Part shown: piece by piece, positions 1 to 13,529 of the stretch
Position numbering within the stretch: the stretch's first letter is position 1
How the letters are laid out: each line of letters starts with the position of its first letter
From: Atherinomorus stipes
Lineage: Eukaryota > Chordata > Actinopteri > Atheriniformes > Atherinidae
Direction: 5' to 3'
Length of the DNA: 64,000 bases
NCBI GenBank assembly: GCA_023101725.1
Contig: JALJCO010007904.1
Location: 217,501-281,500, forward strand
Made by a program: the position numbers and the translations under genes
Notes under the pieces: model-generated
Database searches by the model: none
What the model was told of the DNA's origin: nothing
The model's input: the letters and a program-made list of their open reading frames with translations, nothing else

Positions 1-3000
1 TTAGATCATGTCTGAGATCAGTTCTTAGATCAGGTCTGAGGACAGGTTTTAGATCAGGTCTGAGGTCTGAGATCAGGTCTTAGATCAGGTCTGAGGACAG
101 GTTTTAGATCAGGTCTGAGGTCTGAGATCAGGTCTTAGATCAGGTCTGAGGACAGGTCTTAGATCAGGTCTTAGATCAAATCTTAGATCAGGTCTTAGAT
201 CAAGTCTTAGATCAAGTCTTAGATCAGGTCTTAGATCAGGTCTGAGGACAGGTCTTAGATCAGGTCTGAGGACAGGTCTTAGATCAAGTCTTAGATCAGG
301 TCTTAGATCAAGTCTTAGATCAGGTCTGAGGACAGGTCTTAGATCAGGTCTTAGATCAAGTCTTAGATCAGGTCTGAGGAAAGGTCTTAGATCAGGTCTT
401 AGATCAAGTCTTCGATCAGGTCTTAGATCAGGTCTGAGGACAGGTCTTAGATCAAGTCTTAGATCAGGTCTGAGGACAGGTCTGAGGACAGGTCTTAGAT
501 CAGGTCTTAGATCAGGTCTGAGGACAGGTCTTAGATCAGGTCTTAGATCAAGTCTTAGATCAGGTCTGAGGACAGGTCTTAGATCAGGTCTGAGATCAGG
601 TCTTAGATCAGGTCTTATCTCAGGTCTTAGATCAGGTCTTATCTCAGGTCTTAGATCAGGTCTTAGATCAGGTCTGAGGACAGGTCTTAGATCAGGTCTT
701 AGATCAGGTCTTAGATCAAGGCTTAGATCAGGTCTGAGGACAGGTCTTAGATCAGGTCTGAGATCAGGTCTTAGATCAGGTCTGATCTCAGGTCTTAGAT
801 CAGGTCTGATCTCAGGTCTTAGATCAAGTTTTAGATCAGGTCTTAGATCAGGTCTGAGGACAGGTCTGAGGTCTGAGGACAGGTCTTAGATCAGGTCTTA
901 GATCAGGTCTGAGGTCTTAGATCAGGTCTGATCTCAGGTCTTAGATCAAGTTTTAGATCAGGTCTTAGATCAGGTCTGAGGACAGGTCTGAGGTCTGAGG
1001 ACAGGTCTTAGATCAGGTCTTAGATCAGGTCTGAGGTCTTAGATCAGGTCTCAGATCAGGTCTGAGGTCTTAGATCAGGTCTGAGGTATTAGATCAGTTC
1101 TTAGATCAGGTCTGAGGTCTTAGATCAGGTCTGAGGTCTTAGATAAGGTCTTAGATCAGATCTGAGGTCTTAGATCAGGTCTGAGGTCTTAGATCAGGTC
1201 TGAGGTCTTAGATCAGGTCTTAGATCAGGTCTGAGGTCTTAGATCAGGTCTGAGGTCTTAGATCAGGTCTTAGATCAGGTCTGAGGTCTTAGATCAGGTC
1301 TTAGATCAGGTCTGAGGTCTTAGATCAGGTCTGAGGTCTTAGGTCAGGTCTTAGATCAGGTCTGAGGTCTTAGATCAGGTCTGAGGTCTTAGGTCAGGTC
1401 TAAGATCAGGTCTGACGTCTTAGATCAGGTCTTAGATCAGGTCTGAGGTCTTAGATCAGGTCTGAGGTCTTAGATCAGGTCTTAGATCAGGTCTGAGGTC
1501 TTAGATCAGGTCTGAGGTCTTAGATCAGGTTTTAGATCAGGTCTGAGGTCCTAGATCAGGTCTGAGGTCTTAGATCAGGTCTTAGATCAGGTCTGAGGTC
1601 TTAGATCAGTTCTGAGGTCTTATATCAGGTCTTAGATCAGGTCTGAGGTCTTAGATCAGGTCTGAGGTCTGAGTTCAGGTCTGAGGTCTTATATCAGGTC
1701 TGAGGTCTGAGATCAGGTCTGAAGACAGTCTTAGATCAGGTCTTAGATCAGGTCTGAGGTCCTAGATCAGGTCTGAGGTCTTAGATCAGGTCTTAGATCA
1801 GGTCTGAGGTCTTAGATCAGGTCTGAGGTCTTAGGTCAGGTCTTAGATCAGGTCTGAGGTCTTAGATCAGGTCTTGGATCAGGTCTGAGGTCTTAGATCA
1901 GGTCTGAGGTCTTAGATCAGGTCTTAGATCAGGTCTGAGGTCTTAGATCAGGTCTGAGGTGTTAGATCAGGTCTGAGGTCTTAGGTCAGGTCTTAGATCA
2001 GGTCTGAGGTCTTAGATCAGGTCTGAGGTCTTAGATCAGGTCTGAGGTCTTAGATCAGGTCTGAGGTCTTAGGTCAGGTCTTAGATCAGGTCTTAGATCA
2101 GGTCTGAGGTCTTAGATCAGGTCTTAGATCAGGTCTGAGGTCTTAGATCAGGTCTGAGGTCTGAGTTCAGGTCTGAGGTCTTAGATCAGGTCTGAGGTCT
2201 TATATCAGGTCTTAGATCAGGTCTGAGGTCTTAGATCAGGTCTGAGGTCTGAGTTCAGGTCTGAGGTCTTATATCAGGTCTGAGGTCTTAGATCAGGTCT
2301 GAAGACAGTCTTAGATCAGGTCTTAGATCAGGTCTGAGGTCCTAGATCAGGTCTGAGGTCTTAGATCAGGTCTTAGATCAGGTCTGAGGTCTTAGATCAG
2401 GTCTGAGGTCTTAGATCAGGTCTTAGATAAGGTCTGAGGTCTTAGATCAGGTCTTAGATCAGGTCTGAGGTCTTAGATCAGGTCTTAGATCAGGTCTGAG
2501 GTCTTAGATCAGGTCTTAGATCAGGTCTGAGGTCTTAGATCAGGTCTTGGATCAGGTCTGAGGTCTTAGATCAGGTCTGGGGTCTTAGATCAGGTCTTAG
2601 ATCCGGTGTGAGGTCTTAGATCAGGTCTTAGATCAGGTCTGAGGTCTTAGATCAGGTCTGAGGTCTTAGATCAGGTCTTAGATCAGGTCTGAGGTCTTAG
2701 ATCAGGTCTGAGGTCTTAGATCAGGTCTGAGGTCTTAGGTCAGGTCTTAGATCAGGTCTGAGGTCTTAGATCAGGTCTTAGATCAGGTCTGAGGTCTTAG
2801 ATCAGGTCTTAGATCAGGTCTGAGGTCTTAGATCAGGTCTGAGGTCTTAGATCAGGTCTGAGGTCTTAGGTCAGGTCTTAGATCAGGTCTGAGGTCTTAG
2901 ATCAGGTCTTAGATCAGGTCTGAGGTCTTAGATCAGGTCTGAGGTCTTAGATCAGGTCTGAGGTCTTAGGTCAGGTCTTAGATCAGGTCTTAGATCAGGT

Positions 3001-6000
3001 CTGAGGTCTTAGATCAGGTCTTAGATCAGGTCTGAGGTCTTAGATCAGGTCTGAGGTCTTAGATCAGGTCTTAGATCAGGTCTGAGGTCTTAGATCAGGT
3101 CTGAGGTCTGAGTTCAGGTCTGAGGTCTTAGATCAGGTCTGAGGTCTTATATCAGGTCTTAGATCAGGTCTGAGGTCTTAGATCAGGTCTGAGGTCTGAG
3201 TTCAGGTCTGAGGTCTTAGATCAGGTCTGAGGTCTTAGATCAGGTCTGAAGACAGTCTTAGATCAGGTCTTAGATCAGGTCTGAGGTCCTAGATCAGGTC
3301 TGAGGTCTTAGATCAGGTCTTAGATCAGGTCTGAGGTCTTAGATCAGGTCTTAGATCAGGTCTGAGGTCTTAGATCAGGTCTTAGATCAGGTCTGAGGTC
3401 TTAGATCAGGTCTGAGGTCTTAGATCAGGTCTTAGATCAGGTCTGAGGTCTTAGATCAGGTCTTGGATCAGGTCTGAGGTCTTAGATCAGGTCTGAGGTC
3501 TTAGATCAGGTCTTAGATCAGGTCTGAGGTCTTAGATCAGGTCTGAGGTCTTAGATCAGGTCTTAGATCAGGTCTGAGGTCTTAGATCAGGTCTGAGGTC
3601 TTAGATCAGGTCTGAGGTCTTAGGTCAGGTCTTAGATCAGGTCTGAGGTCTTAGATCAGGTCTTAGATCAGGTCTGAGGTCTTAGATCAGGTCTGAGGTC
3701 TTAGATCAGGTCTGAGGTCTTAGGTCAGGTCTAAGATCAGGTCTGAGGTCTTAGATCAGGTCTTAGATCAGGTCTGAGGTCTTAGATCAGGTCTTAGATC
3801 AGGTCTGAGGTCTTAGATCAGGTCTTAGATCAGATCTGAGGTCTTAGATCAGGTCTTAGATCAGGTCTGAGGTCTTAGATCAGGTCTGAGGTCTTAGATC
3901 AGGTCTTAGATCAGGTCTGAGGTCTTAGATCAGGTCTTAGATCAGGTCTGAGGTCTTAGATCAGGTCTGAGGTCTTTGATCAGGTCTTAGATCAGGTCTG
4001 AGGTCTTAGATCAGGTCTTAGATCAGGTCTGAGGTCTTAGATCAGGTCTGAGGTCTTAGATCAGGTCTTAGATCAGGTCTGAGGTCTTAGATCAGGTCTG
4101 AGGTCTTAGATCTGGTCTGAGGTCTTAGGTCAGGTCTTAGATCAGGTCTTAGATCAGGTCTGAGGTCTTACATCAGGTCTGAGGTCTTAGATCAGGTCTT
4201 AGATCAGGTCTGAGGTCTTAGATCAGGTCTTAGATCAGGTCTGAGGTCTTAGATCAGGTCTGAGGTCTTAGATCAGGTCTTAGATCAGGTCTGAGGTCTT
4301 AGATCAGGTCTGAGGTCTTAGATCAGGTCTGAGGTCTTAGATCAGGTCTTAGATCAGGTCTGGGGTCTTAGATCAGTTCTGAGGTCTTAGATCAGGTCTT
4401 TGATCAGGTCTGAGGTCTTAGATCGGGTCTGAGGTCTTAGATCAGGTCTGAGGTCTTAGATCAGGTCTGAGGTCTTAGATCAGGTCTGAGGTCTTAGGTC
4501 AGGTCTTAGATCAGGTCTTAGATCAGGTCTGAGGTCTTAGATCAGGTCTTAGATCAGGTCTGAGGTCTTAGATCAGGTCTTAGATCAGGTCTGAGGTCCT
4601 AGATCAGGTCTGAGGTCTTAGATCAGATCTTAGATCAGGTCTGAGGTCTTAGATCAGTTCTGAGGTCTTAGATCAGGTCTTAGATCAGGTCTGAGGTCTT
4701 AGATCAGGTCTGAGGTCTGAGTTCAGGTCTGAGGTCTTAGATCAGGTCTGAGGTCTTATATCAGGTCTTAGATCAGGTCTGAGGTCTTAGATCAGGTCTG
4801 AGGTCTGAGTTCAGGTCTGAGGTCTTATATCAGGTCTGAGGTCTGAGATCAGGTCTGAAGACAGTCTTAGATCAGGTCTTAGATCAGGTCTGAGGTCCTA
4901 GATCAGGTCTGAGGTCTTAGATCAGGTCTGAGGTCTTAGATCAGGTCTGAGGTCTTAGATCAGGTCTTAGATCAGGTCTGAGGTGTTAGATCAGGTCTTA
5001 GATCCGGTGTGAGGCCTTAGATCAGGTCTTAGATCAGGTCTGAGGTCTTAGATCAGGTCTGAGGTCTTAGATCAGGTCTTAGATCAGGTCTGAGGTCTTA
5101 GATCAGGTCTGAGGTCTTAGATCAGGTCTGAGGTCTTAGGTCAGGTCTTAGATCAGGTCTGAGGTCTTAGATCAGGTCTTAGATCAGGTCTGAGGTCTTA
5201 GATCAGGTCTTAGATCAGGTCTGAGGTCTTAGATCAGGTCTGAGGTGTTAGATCAGGTCTGAGGTCTTAGGTCAGGTCTTAGATCAGGTCTGAGGTCTTA
5301 GATCAGGTCTGAGGTCTTAGATCAGGTCTTAGATCAGGTCTGAGGTCTTAGATCAGGTCTGAGGTCTTAGATCAGGTCTGAGGTCCTAGATCAGGTCTGA
5401 GGTCTTAGGTCAGGTCTTAGATCAGGTCTTAGATCAGGTCTGAGGTCTTAGATCAGGTCTTAGATCAGGTCTGAGGTCTTAGATCAGGTCTGAGGTCTTA
5501 GATCAGGTCTTAGATCAGGTCTGAGGTCTTAGATCAGGTCTGAGGTCTGAGTTCAGGTCTGAGGTCTTAGATCAGGTTTGAGGTCTTATATCAGGTCTTA
5601 GATCAGGTCTGAGGTCTTAGATCAGGTCTGAGGTCTGAGTTCAGGTCTGAGGTCTTATATCAGGTCTGAGGTCTTAGATCAGGTCTGAAGACAGTCTTAG
5701 ATCAGGTCTTAGATCAGGTCTGACGTCCTAGATCAGGTCTGAGGTCTTAGATCAGGTCTTAGATCAGGTCTGAGGTCTTACATCAGGTCTGAGGTCTTAG
5801 ATCAGGTCTGAGGTCTTAGATCAGGTCTTAGATCAGGTCTGAGGTCTTAGATCAGGTCTTAGATCAGGTCTGAGGTCTTAGATCAGGTCTTGGATCAGGT
5901 CTGAGGTCTTAGATCAGGTCTGGGGTCTTAGATCAGGTCTTAGATCCGGTGTGAGGTCTTAGATCAGGTCTTAGATCAGGTCTGAGGTCTTAGATCAGGT

Positions 6001-8360
6001 CTGAGGTCTTAGATCAGGTCTGAGGTCTTAGATCAGGTCTTAGATCAGGTCTGAGGTCTTAGATCAGGTCTGAGGTCTTAGATCAGGTTTGAGGTCTTAG
6101 GTCAGGTCTTAGATCAGGTCTGAGGTCTTAGATCAGGTCTGAGGTCTTAGGTCAGGTCTTAGATCAGGTCTGAGGTCTTAGATCAGGTCTGAGGTCTTAG
6201 ATCAGGTCTTAGATCAGGTCTGAGGTCTTAGATCAGGTCTGAGGTCTTAGGTCAGGTCTTAGATCAGGTCTTAGATCAGGTCTGAGGTCTTAGATCAGGT
6301 CTTAGATCAGGTCTGAGGTCTTAGATCAGGTCTGAGGTCTTAGATCAGGTCTTAAATCAGGTCTGAGGTCTTAGATCAGGTCTGAGGTCTGAGGTAAGGT
6401 CTGAGGTCTTAGATCAGGTCTGAGGTCTTATATCAGGTCTAAGATCAGGTCTGAGGTCTTAGATCAGGTCTGAGGTCTGAGTTCAGGTCTGAGGTCTTAG
6501 ATCAGGTCTGAGGTCTTAGATCAGGTCTGAAGACAGTCTTAGATCAGGTCTTAGATCAGGTCTGAGGTCCTAGATCAGGTCTGAGGTCTTAGATCAGGTC
6601 TTAGATCAGGTCTGAGGTCTTAGATCAGGTCTGAGGTCTTAGATCAGGTCTCAGGTCTTAGGTCAGGTCTTAGATCAGGTCTGAGGTCTTAGATCAGGTC
6701 TTAGATCAGGTCTGAGGTCTTAGATCAGGTCTGAGGTCTTAGGTCAGGTCTTAGATCAGGTCTGAGGTCTTAGATCAGGTCTTAGATCAGGTCTGAGGTC
6801 TTAGATCAGGTCTGAGGTCTTAGATCAGGTCTTAGATCAGGTCTGAGGTCTTAGATCAGGTCTGAGGTCTTAGGTCAGGTCTTAGATCAGGTCTGAGGTC
6901 TTAGATCAGGTCTGAGGTCTTAGATCAGGTCTTAGATCAGGTCTGAGGTCTTAGATCAGGTCTTAGATCAGATCTGAGGTCTTAGATCAGGTCTGAGGTC
7001 TTATATCAGGTCTTAGATCAGGTCTGAGGTCTTAGATCAGGTCTTAGATCAGGTCTGAGGTCTTAGATCAGGTCTGAGGTCTTATATCAGGTCTTAGATC
7101 AGGTCTGAGGTCTTAGATCAGGTCTTAGATCAGGTCTGAGGTCTTAGATCAGGTCTGAGGTCTTAGATCAGGTCTTAGATCAGGTCTGAGGTCTTAGATC
7201 AGGTCTGAGGTCTTAGATCTGGTCTGAGGTCTTAGGTCAGGTCTTAGATCAGGTCTTAGATCAGGTCTGAGGTCTTAGATCAGGTCTGAGGTCTTAGATC
7301 AGGTCTTAGATCAGGTCTGAGGTCTTAGATCAGGTCTGAGGTCTTAGATCAGGTCTTAGATCAGGTCTGAGGTCTTAGATCAGGTCTGAGGTCTTAGATC
7401 AGGTCTTAGATCAGGTCTGAGGTCTTAGATCAGGTCTGAGGTCTTAGATCAGGTCTGAGGTCTTAGATCAGGTCTGAGGTCTTAGATCAGGTCTTAGATC
7501 AGGTCTGAGGTCTTAGATCAGGTCTGAGGTCTTAGATCAGGTCTTAGATCAGGTCTGAGGTCTTAGATCAGGTCTGAGGTCTTAGATCAGGTCTTAGATC
7601 AGGTCTGAGGTCTTAGATCAGGTCTGAGGTCTTAGATCAGGTCTTAGATCAGGTCTGAGGTCTTAGATCAGGTCTGAGGTCTTTGATCAGGTCTTAGATC
7701 AGGTCTGAGGTCTTAGATCAGGTCTTAGATCAGGTCTGAGGTCTTAGATCAGGTCTGAGGTCTTAGATCTGGTCTGAGGTCTTAGGTCAGGTCTTAGATC
7801 AGGTCTTAGATCAGGTCTGAGGTCTTAGATCAGGTCTGAGGTCTTAGATCAGGTCTTAGATCAGGTCTGAGGTCTTAGATCAGGTCTGAGGTCTTAGATC
7901 AGGTCTTAGATCAGGTCTGAGGTCTTAGATCAGGTCTGAGGTCTTAGATCAGGTCTTAGATCAGGTCTGAGGTCTTAGATCAGGTCTGAGGTCTTAGATC
8001 AGGTCTGAGGTCTTAGATCAGGTCTGAGGTCTTAGATCAGGTCTTAGATCAGGTCTGAGGTCTTAGATCAGGTCTGAGGTCTTAGATCAGGTCTTAGATC
8101 AGGTCTGAGGTCTTAGATCAGGTCTGAGGTCTTAGATCAGGTCTTAGATCAGGTCTGAGGTCTTAGATCAGGTCTGAGGTCTTAGATCAGGTCTTAGATC
8201 AGGTCTGAGGTCTTAGATCAGGTCTTAGATCAGGTCTGAGGTCTTAGATCAGGTCTGAGGTCTTTGATCAGGTCTTAGATCAGGTCTGAGGTCTTAGATC
8301 AGGTCTTAGATCAGGTCTGAGGTCTTAGATCAGGTCTGAGGTCTTAGATCAGGTCTGATG
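1..8360. repeat. Minisatellite of TTAGATCAGGTC / TGAGGTC modules
   Basis: The whole stretch is made of a 12-base module (TTAGATCAGGTC) and a 7-base module (TGAGGTC), most often alternating as a 19-base unit. In the first 1 kb a TGAGGACAGGTC module is common and TGATCTCAGGTC variants occur. Later blocks repeat longer mixed phrases (for example those with GAAGACAG or GAGTTCAGG), which indicates higher-order duplication. The array starts before the window. Stops (TAG, TGA) recur in every unit, so nothing is coding. GATC occurs in most units. Confidence 0.97.
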
Positions 8361-8363
8361 TCT

Positions 8364-8480
8364 TACTTTCTGTGATCCGGAGGACGCGCTGCGTTTGATG
8401 GACGAGCATTTTAACGATCCGTTGGTTCCTCTCCGTCCTCTGTTGTCCATCATGAAAGAATTCTCCAGCTTCACATGTTC
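8364..8480 (-). other. Unique-sequence island, possible minus-strand exon of an unidentified gene
   Basis: This is the only non-repetitive stretch between two arrays. On the minus strand an open frame starts at two consecutive ATGs near 8451, reads through NGSLKCSSIKRSASSGSQK and ends at a good 5' splice site (AAA|GTAAGA, GT at about 8364). The KRSAS stretch resembles a basophilic kinase site. The upstream minus-strand side is purine-rich, so there is no acceptor tract, and it would have to be a first coding exon. The plus strand also has an open frame here (PEDALRLMDEHFNDP). I do not recognise either product. Confidence 0.3.
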
Positions 8481-8482
8481 TT

Positions 8483-9300
8483 CCGGTCCCCTCTGTCTCC
8501 TGTCTCCTCTGTCTCCTCTATTCTCCTGGTCCCTTCTGTTTCCTCTGTCTCCTGGTCCCTTCTGTCTCCTCTGTCTCCTGTCTCCTCTGTCCCTTCTATT
8601 CTCCTGGTCCCTTCTGTCTCCTCTGTCTCCTGTCTCCTCTGTCCCTTCTATTCTCCTGGTCCCTTCTGTTTCCTCTGTCTCCTGGTCCCTTCTGTCTCCT
8701 CTGTCTCCTGTCTCCTCTGTCTCCTCTATTCTCCTGGTCCCTTCTGTTTCCTCTATCTCCTGGTCCCTTCTGTCTCCTCTGTCTCCTTTCTCCTCTGTCT
8801 CCTCTATCCTCCTGGTCCCTTCTGTCTCCTCTGTCTCCTGTGTTCTCTGTGTCCTTTCTCCTCCCTGTCCCTTCTGTCTCCTTTGTTTCCCGTCCCCTCT
8901 GTCTCCTCTGTTTCCTGTCCCCTCCTGTCTCCTGTGCCCTCTACCCCCCTGTCTCCTCCGTCTCCTCTATAGTCACGGTCCTCTCTGTCTCATCTTTCTC
9001 CTCTATTCTCCCTGTCCCCTCTGTTTCCTGTCCTCTCTGTCTCCTAAGCCCTGTACCCTCCCTGTCCCTTCAGTCTTCTCTATCCTCACGATCCCCTCTG
9101 TCTCCTGTCGTCTCTGTCTCCTCTACCCTCCCTGTCCCCCCTATCTCCTCAGTTTCATGTCCCCCCTTTCTCTTGTGTCCTCTACCCTCCCTGTCCCCTC
9201 TGTCTCCTCTGTCTCCTGTGTCCTCTGTCCTCTACCCTGCCTGTTTACTCTGTCTGATATGTCTTCTGTCTCCTCTGTCCTCTATTCTCTATGTTATCTC
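8483..9300. repeat. Polypyrimidine (C/T) minisatellite
   Basis: About 800 bases of almost pure C and T on the plus strand, with short phrases such as CTCTGTCTCCT, TCCTGGTCCC and TCTATTCTCC repeated irregularly. The overlapping open frames rich in Ser, Leu and Pro exist only because C/T codons contain no stops. The bias could support triplex (H-DNA) structure. Confidence 0.93.
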
Positions 9301-9540
9301 TAAGGTGTGTCCCATGTAGTCATCTCTGTCTGTCTCCAACCAGGTCCTTGTTACCCGCTCTGTCCTCTTTGTCCCATCTTAGGTGCGTTTTCTGTTGTCC
9401 TCTCTGTCTCTCGTGTTGCCTTCAGGCGTCTGCGTGTGATGTGGTACTTTTGTCTGCTGTCAGGATGCTGTAATCAGGATTACGGAGACGGAGGGAGGAG
9501 ATTTAATACTCGTGATGGGGGATAAATCTGCTGATGGTGC
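9301..9540. other. Short unique stretch with splice-acceptor-like sites on both strands
   Basis: Plus strand: a pyrimidine tract ending GTTGCCTTCAG lies at 9390-9425. Minus strand: a C/T-rich tract ending CTGATTACAG lies near 9470, followed by an open frame beginning HPDSRQKYHITRRRLK that stops after about 38 codons. Neither downstream frame resembles a family I know, and no matching donor or partner exon can be named. It is either a terminal exon of an unidentified neighbour or non-coding spacer. Confidence 0.2.
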
Positions 9541-12500
9541 TGACACCAGAACCAGAACCTGCAGGTCCGTCTGACACCAGAACCAGGACCTGAAGGTCCA
9601 TCTGACACCAGAACCAGGATCTAATGGTCCATCTGACACCAGAACCAGGACCTGAAGGTCCATCTGACACCAGAACCAGAACCTACAGGTCCATCTGACA
9701 CCAGAACCAGAACCTGCAGGTCCGTCTGACACCAGAACCAGGATCTAATGGTCCATCTGACACCAGAACCTTAACCTGCAGGTCCGTCTGAGACCAGAAC
9801 CAGAACCTGAAGGTCCATCTGACACCAGAACCAGGACCTGAAGGTCCGTCTGACACCAGAACGAGAACCTACAGGTCCATCTGTCACCAGAACCAGAACC
9901 TGCAGGTCCGTCTGACACCAGAACCAGGATCTAATGGTCCATCTGACACCAGAACCTTAACCTGCAGGTCCGTCTGAGACCAGAACCAGAACCTACAGGT
10001 CCATCTGACACCAGAACCAGGACCTGAAGGTCCATCTGACACCAGAACCAGAACCTAAAGGTTCATCTGACACCAGAACCAGAACCTGCAGGTCCGTCTG
10101 ACACCAGAACCGGGACCTGAAGGTCCATCTGACACCAGAACCAGAACCTACAGGTTCATCTGACACCAGAACCAGGACCTGAAGGTCCATCTGACACCAG
10201 AACCAGAACCTACAGGTCCGTCTGACACCAGAACCAGGACCTACAGGTTCATCTGACACCAGAACCAGAACCTACAGGTCCGTCTGACACCAGAACCAGA
10301 ACCTGAAGGTCCATCTGACACCGGAACCAGAACCTGCAGGTCCGTCTGACACCAGAACCAGAACCTGAAGGTCCATCTGACACCAGAACCAGAACCTACA
10401 GGTTCATCTGACACCAGAAACAGAACCTACAGGTCCGTCTGACACCAGAACCAGGACCTGAAGGTCCATCTGACACCAGAACCAGAACCTACAGGTCCAT
10501 CTGACACAAGAACCAGGACCTGTAGGTCCGTCTGACACCAGAACCAGGATTTAATGGTCCATCTGACACCAGAACCAGAACCTACAGGTCCATCTGACAC
10601 CAGAGCCAGAACCTACAGGTCCATCTGACACCAGAACCAGGACCTACAGGTCCGTCTGACACCAGAACCAGAACCTACAGGTCCATCTGACACCAGAACC
10701 AAGACCCGAAGGTCCATCTGACACCAGAACCAGAACCTACAGATCCATCTGACACCAGAACCAGAACCTACACGTCCGTCTGACACCAGAACCAGAACCT
10801 ACAGGTCCATCTGACACCAGAACCAGGACCTACAGGTTCATCTGACACCAGAACCAGGACCTGAAGGTCCATCTGACACCAGAACCAGGACCTACAGGTC
10901 CATCTGACATCAGAACCAGGACCTGAAGGTCCATCTGACACCAGAACCAGGATCTAATGGTCCATCTAACACCAGAACCAGGACCTGAAGGTCCGTCTGA
11001 CACCAGAACCAGAACCTACAGGTTCATCTGACACCAGAACCAGGACCTGAAGGTCCGTCTGACACCAGAACCAGAATCTACAGGTTCATCTGACACCAGA
11101 ACCAGGACCTGAAGGTTCATCTGACACCAGAACCAGAACCTACAGGTCCATCTGACACCAGAACCAGGACCTGAAGGTCCATCTGACACCAGAACCAGAA
11201 CCTACAGGTCCATCTGACACCAGAACCAGAACCTACAGATCCATCTGACACCAGAACCAGGACCTGAAGGTCCATCTGACACCAGAATCAGAACTTACAG
11301 GTCCGTCTGACACCAGAACCAGGACCTGACGGTCCATCTGACACCAGAACCAGAACCTACAGGTCCGTCTGACACCAGAACCAGGATCTAATGGTCCATC
11401 TGACACCAGAACCAGAACCTACAGGTTCGTCTGACACCAGAACCAGGATCTAATGGTCCATCTGACACCAGAACCAGGACCTGAAGGTTCATCTGACACC
11501 AAAACCAGAACCTACAGGTTCATCTGACACCAGAACCAGGACCTGAAGGTCCGTCTGACACCAGAACCAGAACCTACAGGTTCATCTGACACCAGAACCA
11601 GGACCTGAAGGTCCATCTGACACCAGAACCAGGACCTACAGGTCCGTCTGACACCAGAACCAGGACCTGACGGTCCATCTGACACCAGAACCAGAACCTA
11701 CAGGTCCGTCTGAAACCAGAACCAGGATCTAATGGTCCATCTGACACCAGGACCAGAACCTACAGGTTCATCTGACACCAGAACCAGGACCTACAGGTCC
11801 GTCTGACACCAGAACCAGGACCTGAAGGTCCATCTGACACCAGAACCAGAACCTACAGGTCCGTCTGACACCAGAACCAGGACCTGAAGGTCCATCTGAC
11901 ACCAGAACCGGGATCTACAGGTCCATCTGACACCAGAACCAGAACCTACAGGTCCATCTGACACCAGAACCAGGATCTAATGGTCCATCTGACACCAGAA
12001 CCAGGACCTGAAGGTCCATCTGACACCAGAACCAGAACCTACAGGTCCATCTGACACCAGAACCAGGACACACAGGTCCGTCTGACACCAGAACCAGGAC
12101 CTGAAAGTCCATCTGAAACCAGAACCAGGATCTAATGGTCCATCTGAAACCCGAACCAGAACTTACAAGTCCATCTGACACCAGAACCAGGACCTTAAGG
12201 TCCATCTGACACCAGAACCAGGATCTAATGGTCCATCTGACATCAGAACCAGGATCTAATGGTCCATCTGACACCAGACCCAGAACCTACAGGTTCATCT
12301 GACACCAGAACCAGGACCTGAAGGTCCATCTGACACCAGAACCAGGATCTAATGGTCCATCTGACATCAGAACCAGGATCTAATGGTCCATCTGACACCA
12401 GACCCAGAACCTACAGGTTCATCTGACACCAGAACCAGGACCTGAAGGTCCATCTGACACCAGAACCAGGATCTAATGGTCCATCTGACACCAGAACCAG

Positions 12501-13290
12501 AACTTACAGGTCCATCTGACACCAGAACCAGGACTTGCAGGTCCATCTGACATCAGAACCAGGATCTAACGGTCCATCTGACACCAGAACCAGGACTTGC
12601 AGGTCCATCTGACACTAGAACCAGGACCTAATGGTCCATCTGACACCAGAGCCAGGACTTACAGGTCCATCTGAAACCAGAACCAGGACCTAATGGTCCA
12701 TCTGACACCAGAACCAGAACCTACAGGTTCATCTGACACCAGAACCAGGACCTAATGGTCCATCTGACACCAGAACCAGGACCTAATCGTCCATCTGACA
12801 CCAGAACCAGAACTTACAGGTCCATCTGACACTAGAACCAGAATCTACAGGTCCATCTGACACCAGAACCAGGACCTAATGGTTCATCTGACACCAGAAC
12901 CAGAACCTACAGGTCCATGTGACACCAGAACCAGGACCTAATGGTCCATCTGACACCAGAACCAGGATCTAATGGTACATCTGTAACCAGAACCAGAACC
13001 TACAGGTCCATCTGACACCAAAACCAGGACCTAATGGTCCATCTGACACCAGAACCAGAACCTACAGGTCCATCTGACACCAGAACCAGGATCTAATGGT
13101 ACATCTGTCACCAGAACCAGCACCTACAGGTCCATCTGACACCAGAACCAGGATCTAATGGTACATCTGTCACCAGAACCAGAACCTACAGGTCCATCTG
13201 ACACCAGAACCAGGATCTAATGGTACATCTGTCACCAGAACTAGCACCTACAGGTTCATCTGCCACCAGAAAAAGAACCTTAAGGTCCAT
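9541..13290. repeat. 31-bp minisatellite (CTGACACCAGAACCAGGACC type)
   Basis: About 120 copies of a 31-base unit containing TCTGACACCAGAACCAG followed by a variable ACCTGAAGGTCC, ACCTACAGGTCC or ATCTAATGGTCC segment. Variants alternate in phrases, as in unequal-exchange arrays. Minus-strand open frames (repeats like CRFWFWCQMDLQVLV) arise because 31 is not divisible by 3 and the unit lacks stops in that direction. Confidence 0.97.
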
Positions 13291-13440
13291 CTGACCTTTA
13301 GGTCTTTAGGTTTTGGTTCTGGTGTCAGATGGACCTTTAAGTTCTTTTCTCGTGTTAGACGGACCTGCAGGTTCTGGTTCTGGTGTCAGGACCAGGATCT
13401 TCAGGTCCATCTGACACCGGAACCTCAACCAGGACCTGGA
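13290..13440. repeat. Inverted copies of the 31-bp unit at the array end
   Basis: After 13290 the unit appears as its reverse complement (GGTTCTGGTGTCAGATGGACC near 13314-13334, and again near 13372-13392), then returns to the direct orientation near 13400. The junction can form a hairpin with the neighbouring direct copies. Confidence 0.85.
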
Positions 13441-13529
13441 AATCTATCTGACACACCAATTAGGACATGGTTCATCTGACACCAGAACCCAAAAGTCCAT
13501 TTTATACCAGAACCGCAACCAGGACCCAG

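Noticed and set aside
1..8360. CRISPR-like array
   Set aside because: Modules are contiguous, with no unique spacers, in eukaryotic DNA.
1..8360. Array of AGGTCA nuclear-receptor half-sites
   Set aside because: AGGTCA occurs only in scattered variant units (TTAGGTCAGG), with no consistent spacing.
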